Shown: positions 30,476-38,748 of the stretch, one piece after another | Layout: each line of letters begins with the position of its first letter | Position numbering within the stretch: position 1 is the first letter of the stretch | Source of the DNA: Mycobacterium colombiense | GTDB lineage: Bacteria; Actinomycetota; Actinomycetes; Mycobacteriales; Mycobacteriaceae | Direction of reading: 5' to 3' | Assembly: GCF_003284935.1 (NCBI RefSeq) | Contig: NZ_QMEV01000040.1 | Coordinates: forward strand, 1-49,065 | Length of the DNA: 49,065 nucleotides | Program-made: the position numbers and the translations under genes | Notes under the pieces: generated by a model | Told to the model about the DNA's origin: nothing | Databases searched by the model: none | The model's input: the letters and a program-made list of their open reading frames with translations, nothing else

Positions 30476-31109
30476 CGTGCCCACGACTATGCCCCGGCGG
30501 CGGCGAGTTTGTTCGTTGCACTTGAGGGCCCAACGTCCCGTTTGGTGAGGTCGAATCGTTGTCCCTGCGGCGACGTTATCCGCGGTCACCACCACGACGC
30601 GCAGACGACAACCCAACTGCCGCATCTGCCACACCCACGGACTGTGTTCTGCCACTCCCTGGCCCCGGAGGCTGACGCAGTGACCCGTGCGGAAGGGTCC
30701 GGTCGCGCGGTACCGGCGCGGGCGGCTCGGCACGCCGTGGCGCACGTTGGCGCGGGCTGGCGCGCATCCGGTGATCGAGGGTGTTTGAGGGCGGTGAAGC
30801 GTCGGGATGAACCGCGGTCTGCCGGTGCTTGCGGGGCTGTGGCCGGCGGCTTGGTGCGGGGGTCGGTCGGGGCGCCTGCAGAGCCTTGGCGGAAGGTCTG
30901 GGCGCGGGCTCGGAGGGCGGGTCGAGTGACCAATTACGGGGACTGTGCGACCCGTGATTGGTGCGTGGTGGCGCGCTGTGGAGCGGCATCCCAGCACCGG
31001 CCGGGGCAGGGCGTTTTGGTGGCGGTGGGGCTGCTGGTTGATCGCGAGCGGCGGGGCCCGCCGGTGGGTGTTTGGAGGTGGGTTGGCGCGGCCTGGAGCG
31101 GTCGGTCGG
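30413..31109. other. 700-bp gene-free region with stem-loops
   Basis: No frame on either strand has a convincing start, SD and protein-like composition; the long open frames are Arg/Pro/Gly-rich shadows. It contains the hairpin at 30409-30475 and a second inverted repeat at 30929-30962. Its size, repeats and nearness to the conjugation genes make it a candidate place for oriT, oriV or a regulatory RNA, but no nick-site consensus was recognised. Confidence 0.5.
30929..30962 (+). repeat. Inverted repeat in the gene-free region (possible oriT-type hairpin)
   Basis: ACCAATTACGGG (30929-30940), GACTGTGCGA, CCCGTGATTGGT (30951-30962): 11 of 12 base pairs in DNA, and the twelfth can be a G-U pair in plus-strand RNA. 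It is a well-formed cruciform or hairpin. Confidence 0.5.
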
Positions 31110-31436
31110 TTACCGGCGGTCGCGTGCTCGGTCGGTGTCGAGTGCGGCGCGTAGCGCGGCAATGTCGGGGTGGCGAACGTAGACATCCCAGTTCTTGTCT
31201 AGGTCGCTGAGGTCGTGGCCGGCGGCCAGGTCGAGGCCGAGCTCGGTGAGGCGCGCGGCGAGCTGGCTGGGTTCGCGGCACAGCGTATAGACGGGCCAGT
31301 GTTCGGTCTTGCTCGCGGCGACGGCGCTGGTGGCGCCGGGGGTTTCCGACCAGCCGGTGAGGGTGATTGCGCCGGTCGGTTCGCGCAGCAGCCAAAGCCC
31401 GTAGTCCATGTGGGTGGTCTCCTGGTAGACGGTCAT
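31110..31436 (-). CDS. Hypothetical protein
   Basis: 108 aa, soluble, unrecognised: YGLWLLREPTGAITLTGWSE, HWPVYTLCREPSQLAARLTE, then DLSDLDKNWDVYVRHPDIAA with a basic tail DRARDRR. The ATG at 31436 was used; M10 is an internal alternative. It is the last gene of the minus-strand group that begins with the sigma-like regulator at 33571 and contains the cutinase; the gap to the cutinase stop is 51 nt. Confidence 0.55.
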   Translation of the reverse strand: MTVYQETTHMDYGLWLLREPTGAITLTGWSETPGATSAVAASKTEHWPVYTLCREPSQLAARLTELGLDLAAGHDLSDLDKNWDVYVRHPDIAALRAALDTDRARDRR

Positions 31437-31487
31437 TTACGAGCTCTGGGCGGGGGTGTCTGGGGTCATGGGTGTCCGGGGTGCCTT

Positions 31488-32855
31488 TCAGACGATTCTG
31501 TTGAGTTGGTTGACGAAATAGCGTTGGACGAGCTGGGTGCCGGTGTGGCCGGCGGGGTCGAGGCGGGCGGTGTCGTAGTCGTTGTGGTAGTCGCCCTTGA
31601 TGAATTCGGCGAAGTGTTTGAGTGCGGTGGCGACGGTGGCGGCGCTGAACTGGGCGAAGGTGGGGCCGAAGATGCCGGTCGCCTGCGTTCCGACGCCGCC
31701 GGTGGCCACGCTGATGGCGTTGATGACTGCGGTGACCAGATCGCCGAGGCCGGGGCCTGGGTGGGCGAGGCCGGCCCCGACAGGGCCGAAGGCGCTGACG
31801 TTGATGGCGTTGGTCTGCTCCTGCATTTTCGACAGCGCGGTGGCGACGTTGGCGGCTTTGGTTGCGATGGCCGTGATGAGCGCGGGCAGTGCGGTCCACG
31901 CGCGTGCCTGGATGAGGTTGATGATTTGGCCGGCGGCGTTGAACAGCTCGGATGCGGTGGCCGCGACCTGTGGTCCGGCGAGCCAGAACAGCTGCTGGGC
32001 CAGTGCGACGCCGAAAGCGACGCCGCGGTGGACGAGGTCGGGGATGAGGTTGGGGTCTTTGACGAGCTGCAGGATTTGGTTGACGGCGGCGGTGGCGGGG
32101 GCGACAAGGCCGGCCATGAACATGGTGGCGAGCTTTTGGGCGGAGCCGGCTGGATCCGAGGCGTCGAGGTGAGATCCGAGGTGGCCGATGAAGCGCATGA
32201 CGAGGTCGGCTTGGGGCAGGTTGCAGAAGTAGTCCAGCGGTGCGCAGATCGACAGGATGCCGTTGCGTTGAGTGAGCGCGCCGAAGCCGCCGGCGCGTAC
32301 GCCGGCGAAGCCGACGCCGGGCTTGTTGAGCCCGATGGTGGGCTGGCCCACCGGGGACTGTGAGGGGTCGGCGACGAGGGCGACGCCGAGGAGCCGGTTG
32401 GCGGGGATGGCGCCTCTGTTGTGGCCGATTGCGGCTGCGATGTCGCCGGCGGCGTCGGCTCCTTGGCTGTAGCCGGTCAGCAGGAAGTTGGTGTGTGGGC
32501 AGCGGTTGGCGACCGTTCTCATGTGGGCGTCGGCGCTGTCGATGCCGGCTTGTTTGGAGGCCAGGTAGCCGCCGCCGTCGGTGCCGCCGAAGATGGTGGC
32601 CGGGTAGGGCGTGTAGAAGGTGTCGACGGTGAGGTGAACGATCCGTTTGATCGGTTCGAGGATGTTGCCGAGGATGCCGACAGGTTTGGTGGGATCGGCC
32701 TGCGGGGTGGTCTGCGTGGTGCCCGGGATCGCGATCGCTTCGACGGCTGGGCAGGTGGGCGGTGCGGCATGGGCAGGCGCAGCGGTAGACAGCAGCAGGG
32801 TGGCGGTGAGGGGTAGCGACACCGCCAGTGAGGTGCAGCGGTGGCGGATGGTCAT
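31488..32855 (-). CDS. Secreted cutinase-family serine esterase
   Basis: 455 aa. The signal peptide (SLAVSLPLTATLLLSTAAPAHA, cleaved near residue 32) leads to the catalytic alpha/beta-hydrolase domain. The nucleophile motif is FLLTGYSQGADAAGD (about 125-139), with the Ser in GYSQG, and disulfide cysteines include CPAVEAIAIPG, ANRCPH and SICAPLDYFC. The last 200 residues are a helical extension rich in Ala/Leu (ATALSKMQEQTNAINVSAFG) without a known domain, longer than typical cutinases of about 220 aa. Enzymes of this family act as lipases or esterases on envelope lipids or host lipids. The ATG overlaps the upstream regulator stop. Confidence 0.85.
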   Translation of the reverse strand: MTIRHRCTSLAVSLPLTATLLLSTAAPAHAAPPTCPAVEAIAIPGTTQTTPQADPTKPVGILGNILEPIKRIVHLTVDTFYTPYPATIFGGTDGGGYLASKQAGIDSADAHMRTVANRCPHTNFLLTGYSQGADAAGDIAAAIGHNRGAIPANRLLGVALVADPSQSPVGQPTIGLNKPGVGFAGVRAGGFGALTQRNGILSICAPLDYFCNLPQADLVMRFIGHLGSHLDASDPAGSAQKLATMFMAGLVAPATAAVNQILQLVKDPNLIPDLVHRGVAFGVALAQQLFWLAGPQVAATASELFNAAGQIINLIQARAWTALPALITAIATKAANVATALSKMQEQTNAINVSAFGPVGAGLAHPGPGLGDLVTAVINAISVATGGVGTQATGIFGPTFAQFSAATVATALKHFAEFIKGDYHNDYDTARLDPAGHTGTQLVQRYFVNQLNRIV

Positions 32856-33571
32856 GCTGCTGCTGCCGCGCTCTCGAAGTGGCTGCTGATTTTGCGGATG
32901 GCGCGTTGGGCGCGGCGTTCGATGGCACCGACGTTGGCGCCGAGGCTGCGCGCTGCGCTTCTGGGGCTGTAGATGTCGGTGTTGAGGTAGAGCGCTTTGA
33001 GGGTCTCGTATTCCAGGGCGGTGATGATGCGGTGGGAGCGGGCCTGGGAGAGCAGGTGCGCGGTGTGGTCTTCGTCGGTGCCGGTGTCGCTGCGGTCGAG
33101 GATCGCGGAGTGGGGGTCGACGCGCACCGCCGCGGTGGGGGTGCCGGCGCGTGGCCGGGCGGCCATGACTTTGCGCAGGGTTGCGTTGTAGAGGTAGCGC
33201 GACGTCAAGATCTGTGGTTCTGCGGCGGTGCGGATGAGGGTGAAAAAGATGGTCAGGGTGTCGTTGTCGCGGGCGTCGCGGTCGGTGGACAGGTAGCCGT
33301 CGGGGTCGGCGAGCTCAGCGATGCGGCGCAGGGCGTGGCGCATCAGGACGGCTGCCATGAGCAGGGCGTGGCGGTCGCCGTTGCGGGCGTAGCGCGCGAG
33401 GGTGGGCAGCACGGTTGATGCGGTGGGCAGGTGCGCGCAGATGGCGTTGGGGGTGTGCGGGGCGCGCGGGTGCAGGGATTGGATGAGGGTTACTGCGGGC
33501 GTGAGGTCGCCGCGGCGGGGCTGGGTGAGCAGGCGGTGGGCCTGGTCGGCGAGTTGGTCCCAGATGGTCAT
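32852..33571 (-). CDS. Sigma-factor-like transcriptional regulator
   Basis: 239 aa. The C-terminal about 60 residues (ITALEYETLKALYLNTDIYS, PRSAARSLGANVGAIERRAQ, RAIRKISSHF) match a sigma-70 region 4 helix-turn-helix; the N-terminal part is helical with no clear region 2 (LTIFFTLIRTAAEPQILTSR may be a remnant). It could be an ECF-like or orphan region-4 regulator. The gene overlaps the cutinase start by 4 nt, so it probably controls the cutinase operon, and its own promoter lies in the 570-bp gap upstream. AAGGA precedes the ATG. Confidence 0.65.
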   Translation of the reverse strand: MTIWDQLADQAHRLLTQPRRGDLTPAVTLIQSLHPRAPHTPNAICAHLPTASTVLPTLARYARNGDRHALLMAAVLMRHALRRIAELADPDGYLSTDRDARDNDTLTIFFTLIRTAAEPQILTSRYLYNATLRKVMAARPRAGTPTAAVRVDPHSAILDRSDTGTDEDHTAHLLSQARSHRIITALEYETLKALYLNTDIYSPRSAARSLGANVGAIERRAQRAIRKISSHFESAAAAA

Positions 33572-33885
33572 TGGATTCCTTGGCGTCGCGGGGAGGTGAC
33601 GCGCTTATGGAATCCGTGGACGTTGTTGCGGGGGTTTGCGAAGCGGTGTTTAGAGCGGTTGACAACCCGTCCTCATGGAGGTGACGTGTATCACATCCAG
33701 GAGTGGTGACCTTGGGTGATGTGGTTGTCAGCTCGGTTGACGGGAAATGGGTGGGCGCCGCTGTCGGAGGTTGCTGAGCGCGGCGTACCCGGAGGCCGGC
33801 GCGTCGGTTCGCGGGGCGGCACCTGGGCATAGCGATGCGTGGGGGCCTTCGGCAGGGGTGCGGCGGGGATTCGTCCGGGCTGTCG

Positions 33886-33903
33886 TCACCGCATATGCGG
33901 TGA
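33886..33903. promoter_or_regulatory. 18-bp perfect palindrome upstream of the transfer operon
   Basis: TCACCGCATATGCGGTGA, with 9-bp arms and no spacer, 239 bp upstream of the first transfer-operon start at 34142. This is a typical dimer binding site. Confidence 0.55.
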
Positions 33904-34030
33904 TGCCCGTGGCGCATACGTTGACGAGCTAATGCAGGAGGGGGAGGCGCTCGTCCGTGGCTTCCGCCTCGCGGCTACAGCCGAGCCGAGCGTAATCCCC
34001 CTGTCAAGCATCGAGCGAACATCGCGATGT

Positions 34031-34044
34031 CATACGCGCGTATG
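34031..34044. promoter_or_regulatory. 14-bp perfect palindrome near the operon start
   Basis: CATACGCGCGTATG, 98 bp upstream of ATG 34142. Together with the palindrome at 33886 it suggests regulator control of the transfer operon. Confidence 0.45.
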
Positions 34045-34141
34045 CGTTACCAATTCGTTATGTATGCGGTTGTCGCCAAATCGGTGTTTTGGCCCGCATT
34101 AGAGGGCGTCCGAGCATCTACCCCTCTTGGAGGCCTTACCG

Positions 34142-34342
34142 ATGGCGCAGCCGATTCGCCGCACCCACGCTGCGGTCCGCTCCTACTGCGACCAGCTGCG
34201 CGAGCTCATGGACCAGCTGCGGTCCGACCCCCTCAACGAGGCCAAGTCCGTGGCCCTGGTCGCGCACATCATCAACAACCGCAGCACCGCCCTGCAGCTG
34301 CTTGACGTGCTGGAAAACCAGGCGGTGGGGTCCGTATGTTGA
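34142..34342 (+). CDS. Small helical protein heading the transfer operon
   Basis: 66 aa from ATG 34142 with GGAGG 8 nt upstream. It is almost entirely helical (HAAVRSYCDQLRELMDQLRS, SVALVAHIINNRSTALQLLD) with heptad-like Leu spacing, so a small dimer is likely. Not recognised. It overlaps the tcpC start by 7 nt and is therefore part of the conjugation operon. Confidence 0.7.
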   Translation: MAQPIRRTHAAVRSYCDQLRELMDQLRSDPLNEAKSVALVAHIINNRSTALQLLDVLENQAVGSVC

Positions 34343-35358
34343 CGCGCCCCATCGCCGGTGCGCTGGACTCGCTCTTTCTGCGCGTCAGTGGCGGGGACAC
34401 CATCCGCGCCGATGAGCTTCGCGCCCGAGCGAGCGCGTCGTTTCTGGCGTTCATCATGATCAGTTACATCCCGCTTCTAGCCGGGGTTGTGCTGCTCGTC
34501 ATGAACCGGCCGCATGCAACCGATACAGCGGCCGAACAAGACCAATTCACGGCGGTGAAGTCCTACGCAACCCGCTACGTGGATGCCTATCTGAAAGACC
34601 CGTCGAACACGGCGGCGATCAAGCAGTTCTACGACGGCGATATCCCCCCGTCTGCGCTGCCGGCCGGCGGGCGGGCGCTGCGCGCCGCGTCATGTCTTCC
34701 GGGTGTTTTCAACGACGGTTTTCAGACCTATTCGGTCGTCGTTGACGCCGAGATCCCGAAGGCCGCCAACGCCGCGTCCATGGTGCCGGTCAAGCTCCAA
34801 GTCGATATCTCAGCAGACACCCACAACTTGTACCGCGCGTTCACGCTTCCGCACGCACGACCGGATCGCCAACCGGGGCTGCCGGTGCAGCTGGCCACGC
34901 AAACATTGGTCTCCGAAGACCGGCCGGTGTACAAGACCGTCGCCGGGTTCCTCGCCGCGATGCTCACCGGGCAGGGAGACCTGACGCCCTACATCTCTGC
35001 GGCGGCCAAAATCACGGCCGAACAACCACCGCGCTTCACCACGATGGCCATCGAGCGCGTGCAAACCAATTCCGAGGCTGCCACCGCCCAGGACGTTCCT
35101 CCCGCAGCCGACGGCATTGAGGTCACGGTGCGGGCCGTGATGCAAACCGCCAGCGGCGTGCTGATGCCGATGGATTTCCCCCTCGTGATGTCGGTGGCAG
35201 CAGGCCACTGGCAAGTCGACCGGATCAACGATGCCCCCAGCATCATCCCGCCCAACCAAGCAGGGCCGTCTGGACCGTCATTGACCCCAACGACCACCAC
35301 CACAACGTCCACCAAATCACCGCGCGGCTACGCCACCAACAGCCCCGAAGGGAGCTAA
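34336..35358 (+). CDS. tcpC: TcpC-like conjugation protein (VirB8-like)
   Basis: 340 aa. A short cytoplasmic N-terminus (RADELRARASASFLAFIMIS) leads to one transmembrane helix (about 36-56), then an outside region of two NTF2-like domains: TAVKSYATRYVDAYLKDPSN (about 75) and the C-terminal half with TVAGFLAAMLTGQGDL and VTVRAVMQTASGVLMP. TcpC of Gram-positive conjugation systems has this plan and scaffolds the channel. The tail is Thr/Ser-rich. It overlaps the preceding small gene and is followed by TcpD/TcpE-like genes, supporting the assignment. Confidence 0.8.
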   Translation: MLTRPIAGALDSLFLRVSGGDTIRADELRARASASFLAFIMISYIPLLAGVVLLVMNRPHATDTAAEQDQFTAVKSYATRYVDAYLKDPSNTAAIKQFYDGDIPPSALPAGGRALRAASCLPGVFNDGFQTYSVVVDAEIPKAANAASMVPVKLQVDISADTHNLYRAFTLPHARPDRQPGLPVQLATQTLVSEDRPVYKTVAGFLAAMLTGQGDLTPYISAAAKITAEQPPRFTTMAIERVQTNSEAATAQDVPPAADGIEVTVRAVMQTASGVLMPMDFPLVMSVAAGHWQVDRINDAPSIIPPNQAGPSGPSLTPTTTTTTSTKSPRGYATNSPEGS

Positions 35359-35361
35359 CAA

Positions 35362-35679
35362 ATGATCACCACCGTCGCCTCGTTCATCGCGGACGGATCC
35401 GCCTCAGCAGCAGCCACCCATGTCCGAACCGTGGCAGCCCCGATTTGGGATATCGGCGCCAACATCAAAAACCAGGGCATCAGCTTCGCGGTGTTCTTGG
35501 CGATGGGCGGCACGGCGGTCTTGGCGGTGTTCGAATACTTCGTCGTCAAGAACAAGACCGCCGCGCTGAAAACCGTCGCTGTCGGTGTCATTCTCATCGG
35601 CATTATCGGGGCACTGCCCTCGCTGGGTGTGGTGTCCAAAGACACCGTCCACAGCCTGACCAACAGCGGAACCCGCTGA
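35362..35679 (+). CDS. TcpD-like small membrane protein
   Basis: 105 aa, beginning 3 nt after tcpC. There are two hydrophobic helices, about 42-62 (ISFAVFLAMGGTAVLAVFEY) and about 70-92 (LKTVAVGVILIGIIGALPSLG). Small proteins of this type between TcpC and TcpE are usually called TcpD, and may be VirB2/VirB3-like channel or pilin subunits. Identity rests mainly on position, size and topology. Confidence 0.65.
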   Translation: MITTVASFIADGSASAAATHVRTVAAPIWDIGANIKNQGISFAVFLAMGGTAVLAVFEYFVVKNKTAALKTVAVGVILIGIIGALPSLGVVSKDTVHSLTNSGTR

Positions 35680-35694
35680 GCCGGGACAGCGCCG

Positions 35695-36198
35695 ATGTTT
35701 GTCGCCAAGTGGTACACCCGAGCCTCGCGGGTCCGCATCGTCATCGCCAAGTTCGACGGGCGATGGAAGCTCCCCGGCGGACCCTTCCCGATCCCCGAGC
35801 TGATCGCGCTCGTCGGCGGGTTGTTGATCACCCTGTTCGCGCTGCCCCGGTTCGGCGATCCCTTACTGACCGGCGCGGTGGGAGTGAGCGTCACAGTCGC
35901 CGCGGTCGGGGTGATGCGGCGCATGCCGTACTCCCCCGTCAAATTCAGCACTCGGCTGCACCGAATCTTCCTCCTCTACACCAGTCCCCGAAGCAGCAGC
36001 GTCAACGAACAGCGCCGCGTCGAGGCCGTGTCGACGGTGCGGCCAACCATCACCATTCTCGACGCAATCGACGCGGCGCCGGTATCGCACCGCGGCGCCG
36101 AATCGCGCCCACATGCGCCGACCGCACCAGTCACCGATTCCGGGTGGGACGACCTGTTCGACCGGCCGCACAGCACTGCAGCAGAACTGTTCACCTGA
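35695..36198 (+). CDS. TcpE-like conjugation membrane protein
   Basis: 167 aa. A basic N-terminus (MFVAKWYTRASRVRIVIAKF) precedes two membrane helices, about 33-52 (IPELIALVGGLLITLFALP) and about 60-78 (TGAVGVSVTVAAVGVM). A cytoplasmic tail then contains KFSTRLHRIFLLYTSPR and a disordered acidic end. The family is PrgI/TcpE-like (VirB3 type), which recruits the VirB4 ATPase encoded next. Order and spacing match other actinobacterial conjugation operons. Confidence 0.75.
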   Translation: MFVAKWYTRASRVRIVIAKFDGRWKLPGGPFPIPELIALVGGLLITLFALPRFGDPLLTGAVGVSVTVAAVGVMRRMPYSPVKFSTRLHRIFLLYTSPRSSSVNEQRRVEAVSTVRPTITILDAIDAAPVSHRGAESRPHAPTAPVTDSGWDDLFDRPHSTAAELFT

Positions 36199-36234
36199 TC
36201 ACCGCCTCAAACACCCTCGAAGAAGGACGCTCTG

Positions 36235-38733
36235 ATGGCTCACCAGCTCGACCAGAACCTGCAACCCACCATGTCGGTGATGGGCAACCTGCGCCGCATG
36301 CGCGATGGCGCAATCTGGGCCGACTACCGGCTCACCGGACTGGCGTATGGATACACCAGCGACGAACGCAAATACGACACCTTGATCCACCACAAAAACC
36401 TGATCCGAGCGCTGCCGAACAACGCGGTCATCGCAGGCGTCATCGCGGCGATGAATCCGGACGAAATCCTTGCGCGCGCGATCGCCGGAACAGACCTCAG
36501 CGCCCGTCCGATGTGGCGCGAGGAATGCGAGGGCAAGCACGAGTACTTTTCGTCCACGGTGCACGCCGCCGAGCGGATTTTCGTGCTGTCATTTCCGGTC
36601 ACCGACGCCGACGTCGTATCCGATCTCACCGGCTGGGGCGGCGTGGCGCGCCGCTCGGCGGAGCGTGACCGCGTCGAGATGGCAAGGGCGGCAGCGCTAG
36701 CGGCCGCGATCGTCGCGCGTCTTCCGTCGGTGTTTGCGTTCGAGCCATTGACGGCAGCGCAGATGGTGTGGCTGTGGAACCATGCTTTGTCACGCGGGAC
36801 GCGCCGCGAGGTGTTTCCGCCCTCGATTTCGTCGAACGTGTCCTCCCCCGCCGGAGCGTTCGCCGCAGCGGAATTCGACGAAGGTGAACGGCGTGGCGAC
36901 CGCAAGCGGTGGCGGCCGGACAGCTTTGCGCCGCTGGTGAAGATCAGCCAGCCCGGCCGGATCGGCGCGGCCACCTCATGGCAGACGCTGCTGGCGATCG
37001 AATCGCTTCCCCTCGAGGGGTTGCAGTTTCCGGGGTCGGAGTTTTTCACCATCGCCGACCGCGTCGATGGATTCGACGTCGACTGGGCAGCGCGGATCAG
37101 CAAGACCAGCCGCGAGCAGGCGATCGCGCGCAACACCAAGAACCTGCGGCGGCTCAATGAGCAAGTCGGTGAGCGCGACTCCGAGGTGTCCTTCGCCCAA
37201 GACATGCTGTCGCAGCAGGCGCTCGATCTCGGCGAATACAACGCGCTGTTGGAAACCAACGACGACGAGATCGAGGTGTCGATGTGCCCGATCTTCGCCA
37301 TCGCCGGCGCCTCGCGGGCCCAGTGTGAGGACGGGGCGCTCAAACTGGTGCAGGCCTTCGAACGTAACCGCATCAAAGTGGTCGCCCCGCTGGGCGGGCA
37401 ACGCGAGCTGTGGTCGGCGATGAATCCCGGCGGTGCCGGCCTGCGTGTGGTTGCCGACTTCTCCCACGTCACCATCAGTGAGTACCAAGCCGCCAGCGTG
37501 CCGTTCGCGACCAATGCCGTCGGTGATGCGCAGGGGCCGATCATCGCGCTGAATTTGTCGGGTCGGCGCAATCAGCCGGTGCACCTGGAGTGGTGGCGTG
37601 AGCCGCTCAAAGACGCGTCCTCGGCGATCGCGATCGCCGGTGAATTGGGTGCGGGCAAGACCTGGCTGATCATGTACATGCTGTTCCATTTGGTCGACAT
37701 CGGTGGTCAGTTCTTGGCGATCGACCGCACCGATTCCGGGGAGTACGCGCGCCCGGCGGCCACCCTGGGTAGTCACGCGATCATCGACCTGATGCGGCCG
37801 CAGTGGTCGATGGATCCGCTGCGCACCTTCCAGGCCGATATTGGGGTCGACTCCGCCGTCGAACTGCTCACGCCGCTGTTCGAGTGCGAAGCGAACTCCC
37901 CGATGGGAATGACACTGGGTGAGGTGCTGCGCCCGGAATGGGGGGTGCGCTCGATCCCGGACCTGCTTGCCGTGCTGCAGCGCGGGGCTGACATGGGCAA
38001 GTTGGCCGACGGCAAGCCGCTGCCTTCGGGATGGGATGAGCTGCACCGCCACCTGGCCTACTGGTCAGGCCGCCGCTATGCCGCGGCGCTGTTCGACCCG
38101 AATCTGCCGTCGCTGGATCTCAACACCGAAGGCATCGTGATCCGCACCAACAGGGTCGAGGTGCCCACCGGTGAGGAAGTGGCGGGCCGCGAGGCACTGA
38201 GTCCGAGCAAGGTGTTCGGTCGGGCGATCTATGGGCTGTCGATGGAGTTGGGTCGCCAAGCATTCCAGCTCAACAAAGCGCGACCGGCCGCGGTGGCCCT
38301 CGATGAGGCCTACCACGTGACCTCCACCTCCACCGGTTTGGCCCGTACGGCGCGGCTGGCGCGCGACGGCCGTAAAGACAACATTTCGTTGATCCTGGGC
38401 AGCCACGACCCGGTCAACGACTATCCCGCGGGCACCGCATTGGACCTGATACCGATGCGGATCGTCATGCGCCACCGTGACGAGACGCTGGCCAGGCGGT
38501 CACTGAAATGGCTGGGGATCGACCCCGACAAGAACCCGCACATCGTGCGTGACTTGACGACCAACACCTCACCCAAAGGCGCCGACGGCAAGGTGGTGCG
38601 CGGCCGCGAGGGCGAGGGCTACATGCGCGACGCCCGCGGCGCGATCGGCCGCATCAAGGTGCTCGGCCCCTCCTCGCCGCTGCGGCGCGAAGCGATGAGC
38701 ACCACTCCCCCCGACCACAGCCAAGTCGCCTAG
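36235..38733 (+). CDS. VirB4/ConE-type conjugation ATPase (TcpF-like)
   Basis: 832 aa. The N-terminal domain (1-440) is of VirB4 type, opening DQNLQPTMSVMGNLRRMRDG. Then comes the AAA+ motor: Walker A GELGAGKTWLIMY at about residue 469, and a Walker B region AAVALDEAYHVT near 685. Further conserved blocks include LAIDRTDSGEYARPAATLGS and KDNISLILGSHDPVNDYPAG. It powers channel or pilus assembly at the membrane. The size agrees with the family. The start has AAGGA upstream and lies 36 nt after TcpE. Confidence 0.9.
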   Translation: MAHQLDQNLQPTMSVMGNLRRMRDGAIWADYRLTGLAYGYTSDERKYDTLIHHKNLIRALPNNAVIAGVIAAMNPDEILARAIAGTDLSARPMWREECEGKHEYFSSTVHAAERIFVLSFPVTDADVVSDLTGWGGVARRSAERDRVEMARAAALAAAIVARLPSVFAFEPLTAAQMVWLWNHALSRGTRREVFPPSISSNVSSPAGAFAAAEFDEGERRGDRKRWRPDSFAPLVKISQPGRIGAATSWQTLLAIESLPLEGLQFPGSEFFTIADRVDGFDVDWAARISKTSREQAIARNTKNLRRLNEQVGERDSEVSFAQDMLSQQALDLGEYNALLETNDDEIEVSMCPIFAIAGASRAQCEDGALKLVQAFERNRIKVVAPLGGQRELWSAMNPGGAGLRVVADFSHVTISEYQAASVPFATNAVGDAQGPIIALNLSGRRNQPVHLEWWREPLKDASSAIAIAGELGAGKTWLIMYMLFHLVDIGGQFLAIDRTDSGEYARPAATLGSHAIIDLMRPQWSMDPLRTFQADIGVDSAVELLTPLFECEANSPMGMTLGEVLRPEWGVRSIPDLLAVLQRGADMGKLADGKPLPSGWDELHRHLAYWSGRRYAAALFDPNLPSLDLNTEGIVIRTNRVEVPTGEEVAGREALSPSKVFGRAIYGLSMELGRQAFQLNKARPAAVALDEAYHVTSTSTGLARTARLARDGRKDNISLILGSHDPVNDYPAGTALDLIPMRIVMRHRDETLARRSLKWLGIDPDKNPHIVRDLTTNTSPKGADGKVVRGREGEGYMRDARGAIGRIKVLGPSSPLRREAMSTTPPDHSQVA

Positions 38734-38748
38734 CCCACGGAGGTTCAT

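Larger units (their letters stand above)
33572..34141. other. 570-bp divergent intergenic region with palindromes
   Basis: Separates the minus-strand sigma-like regulator from the plus-strand conjugation operon and must hold both promoters. Two perfect palindromes lie at 33886-33903 and 34031-34044, and a TTGACA occurs at 33659-33664. No frame is convincing as a gene. It is a likely control point for transfer. Confidence 0.5.

Noticed and set aside
30299..31186. 295-aa minus-strand frame in the gene-free region
   Set aside because: Pro/His/Arg-rich, no SD and no domain; better read as non-coding.
31215..32363. 382-aa plus-strand frame antisense to the cutinase
   Set aside because: Gly/Val/Asp-rich antisense shadow of a GC-rich gene.
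30934..32928. 664-aa minus-strand open frame over the cutinase region
   Set aside because: Arg/Pro/His-rich composition in the wrong frame of the cutinase gene, with no SD and no domain.
35445..36668. 407-aa plus-strand frame over the TcpD/TcpE region
   Set aside because: Arg/Ala/His-rich shadow of the TcpD, TcpE and ATPase genes, which have good starts and known topology.
36324..37571. 415-aa minus-strand frame in the VirB4-type ATPase
   Set aside because: Antisense Ser/Arg-rich shadow; the plus-strand ATPase has full motifs.
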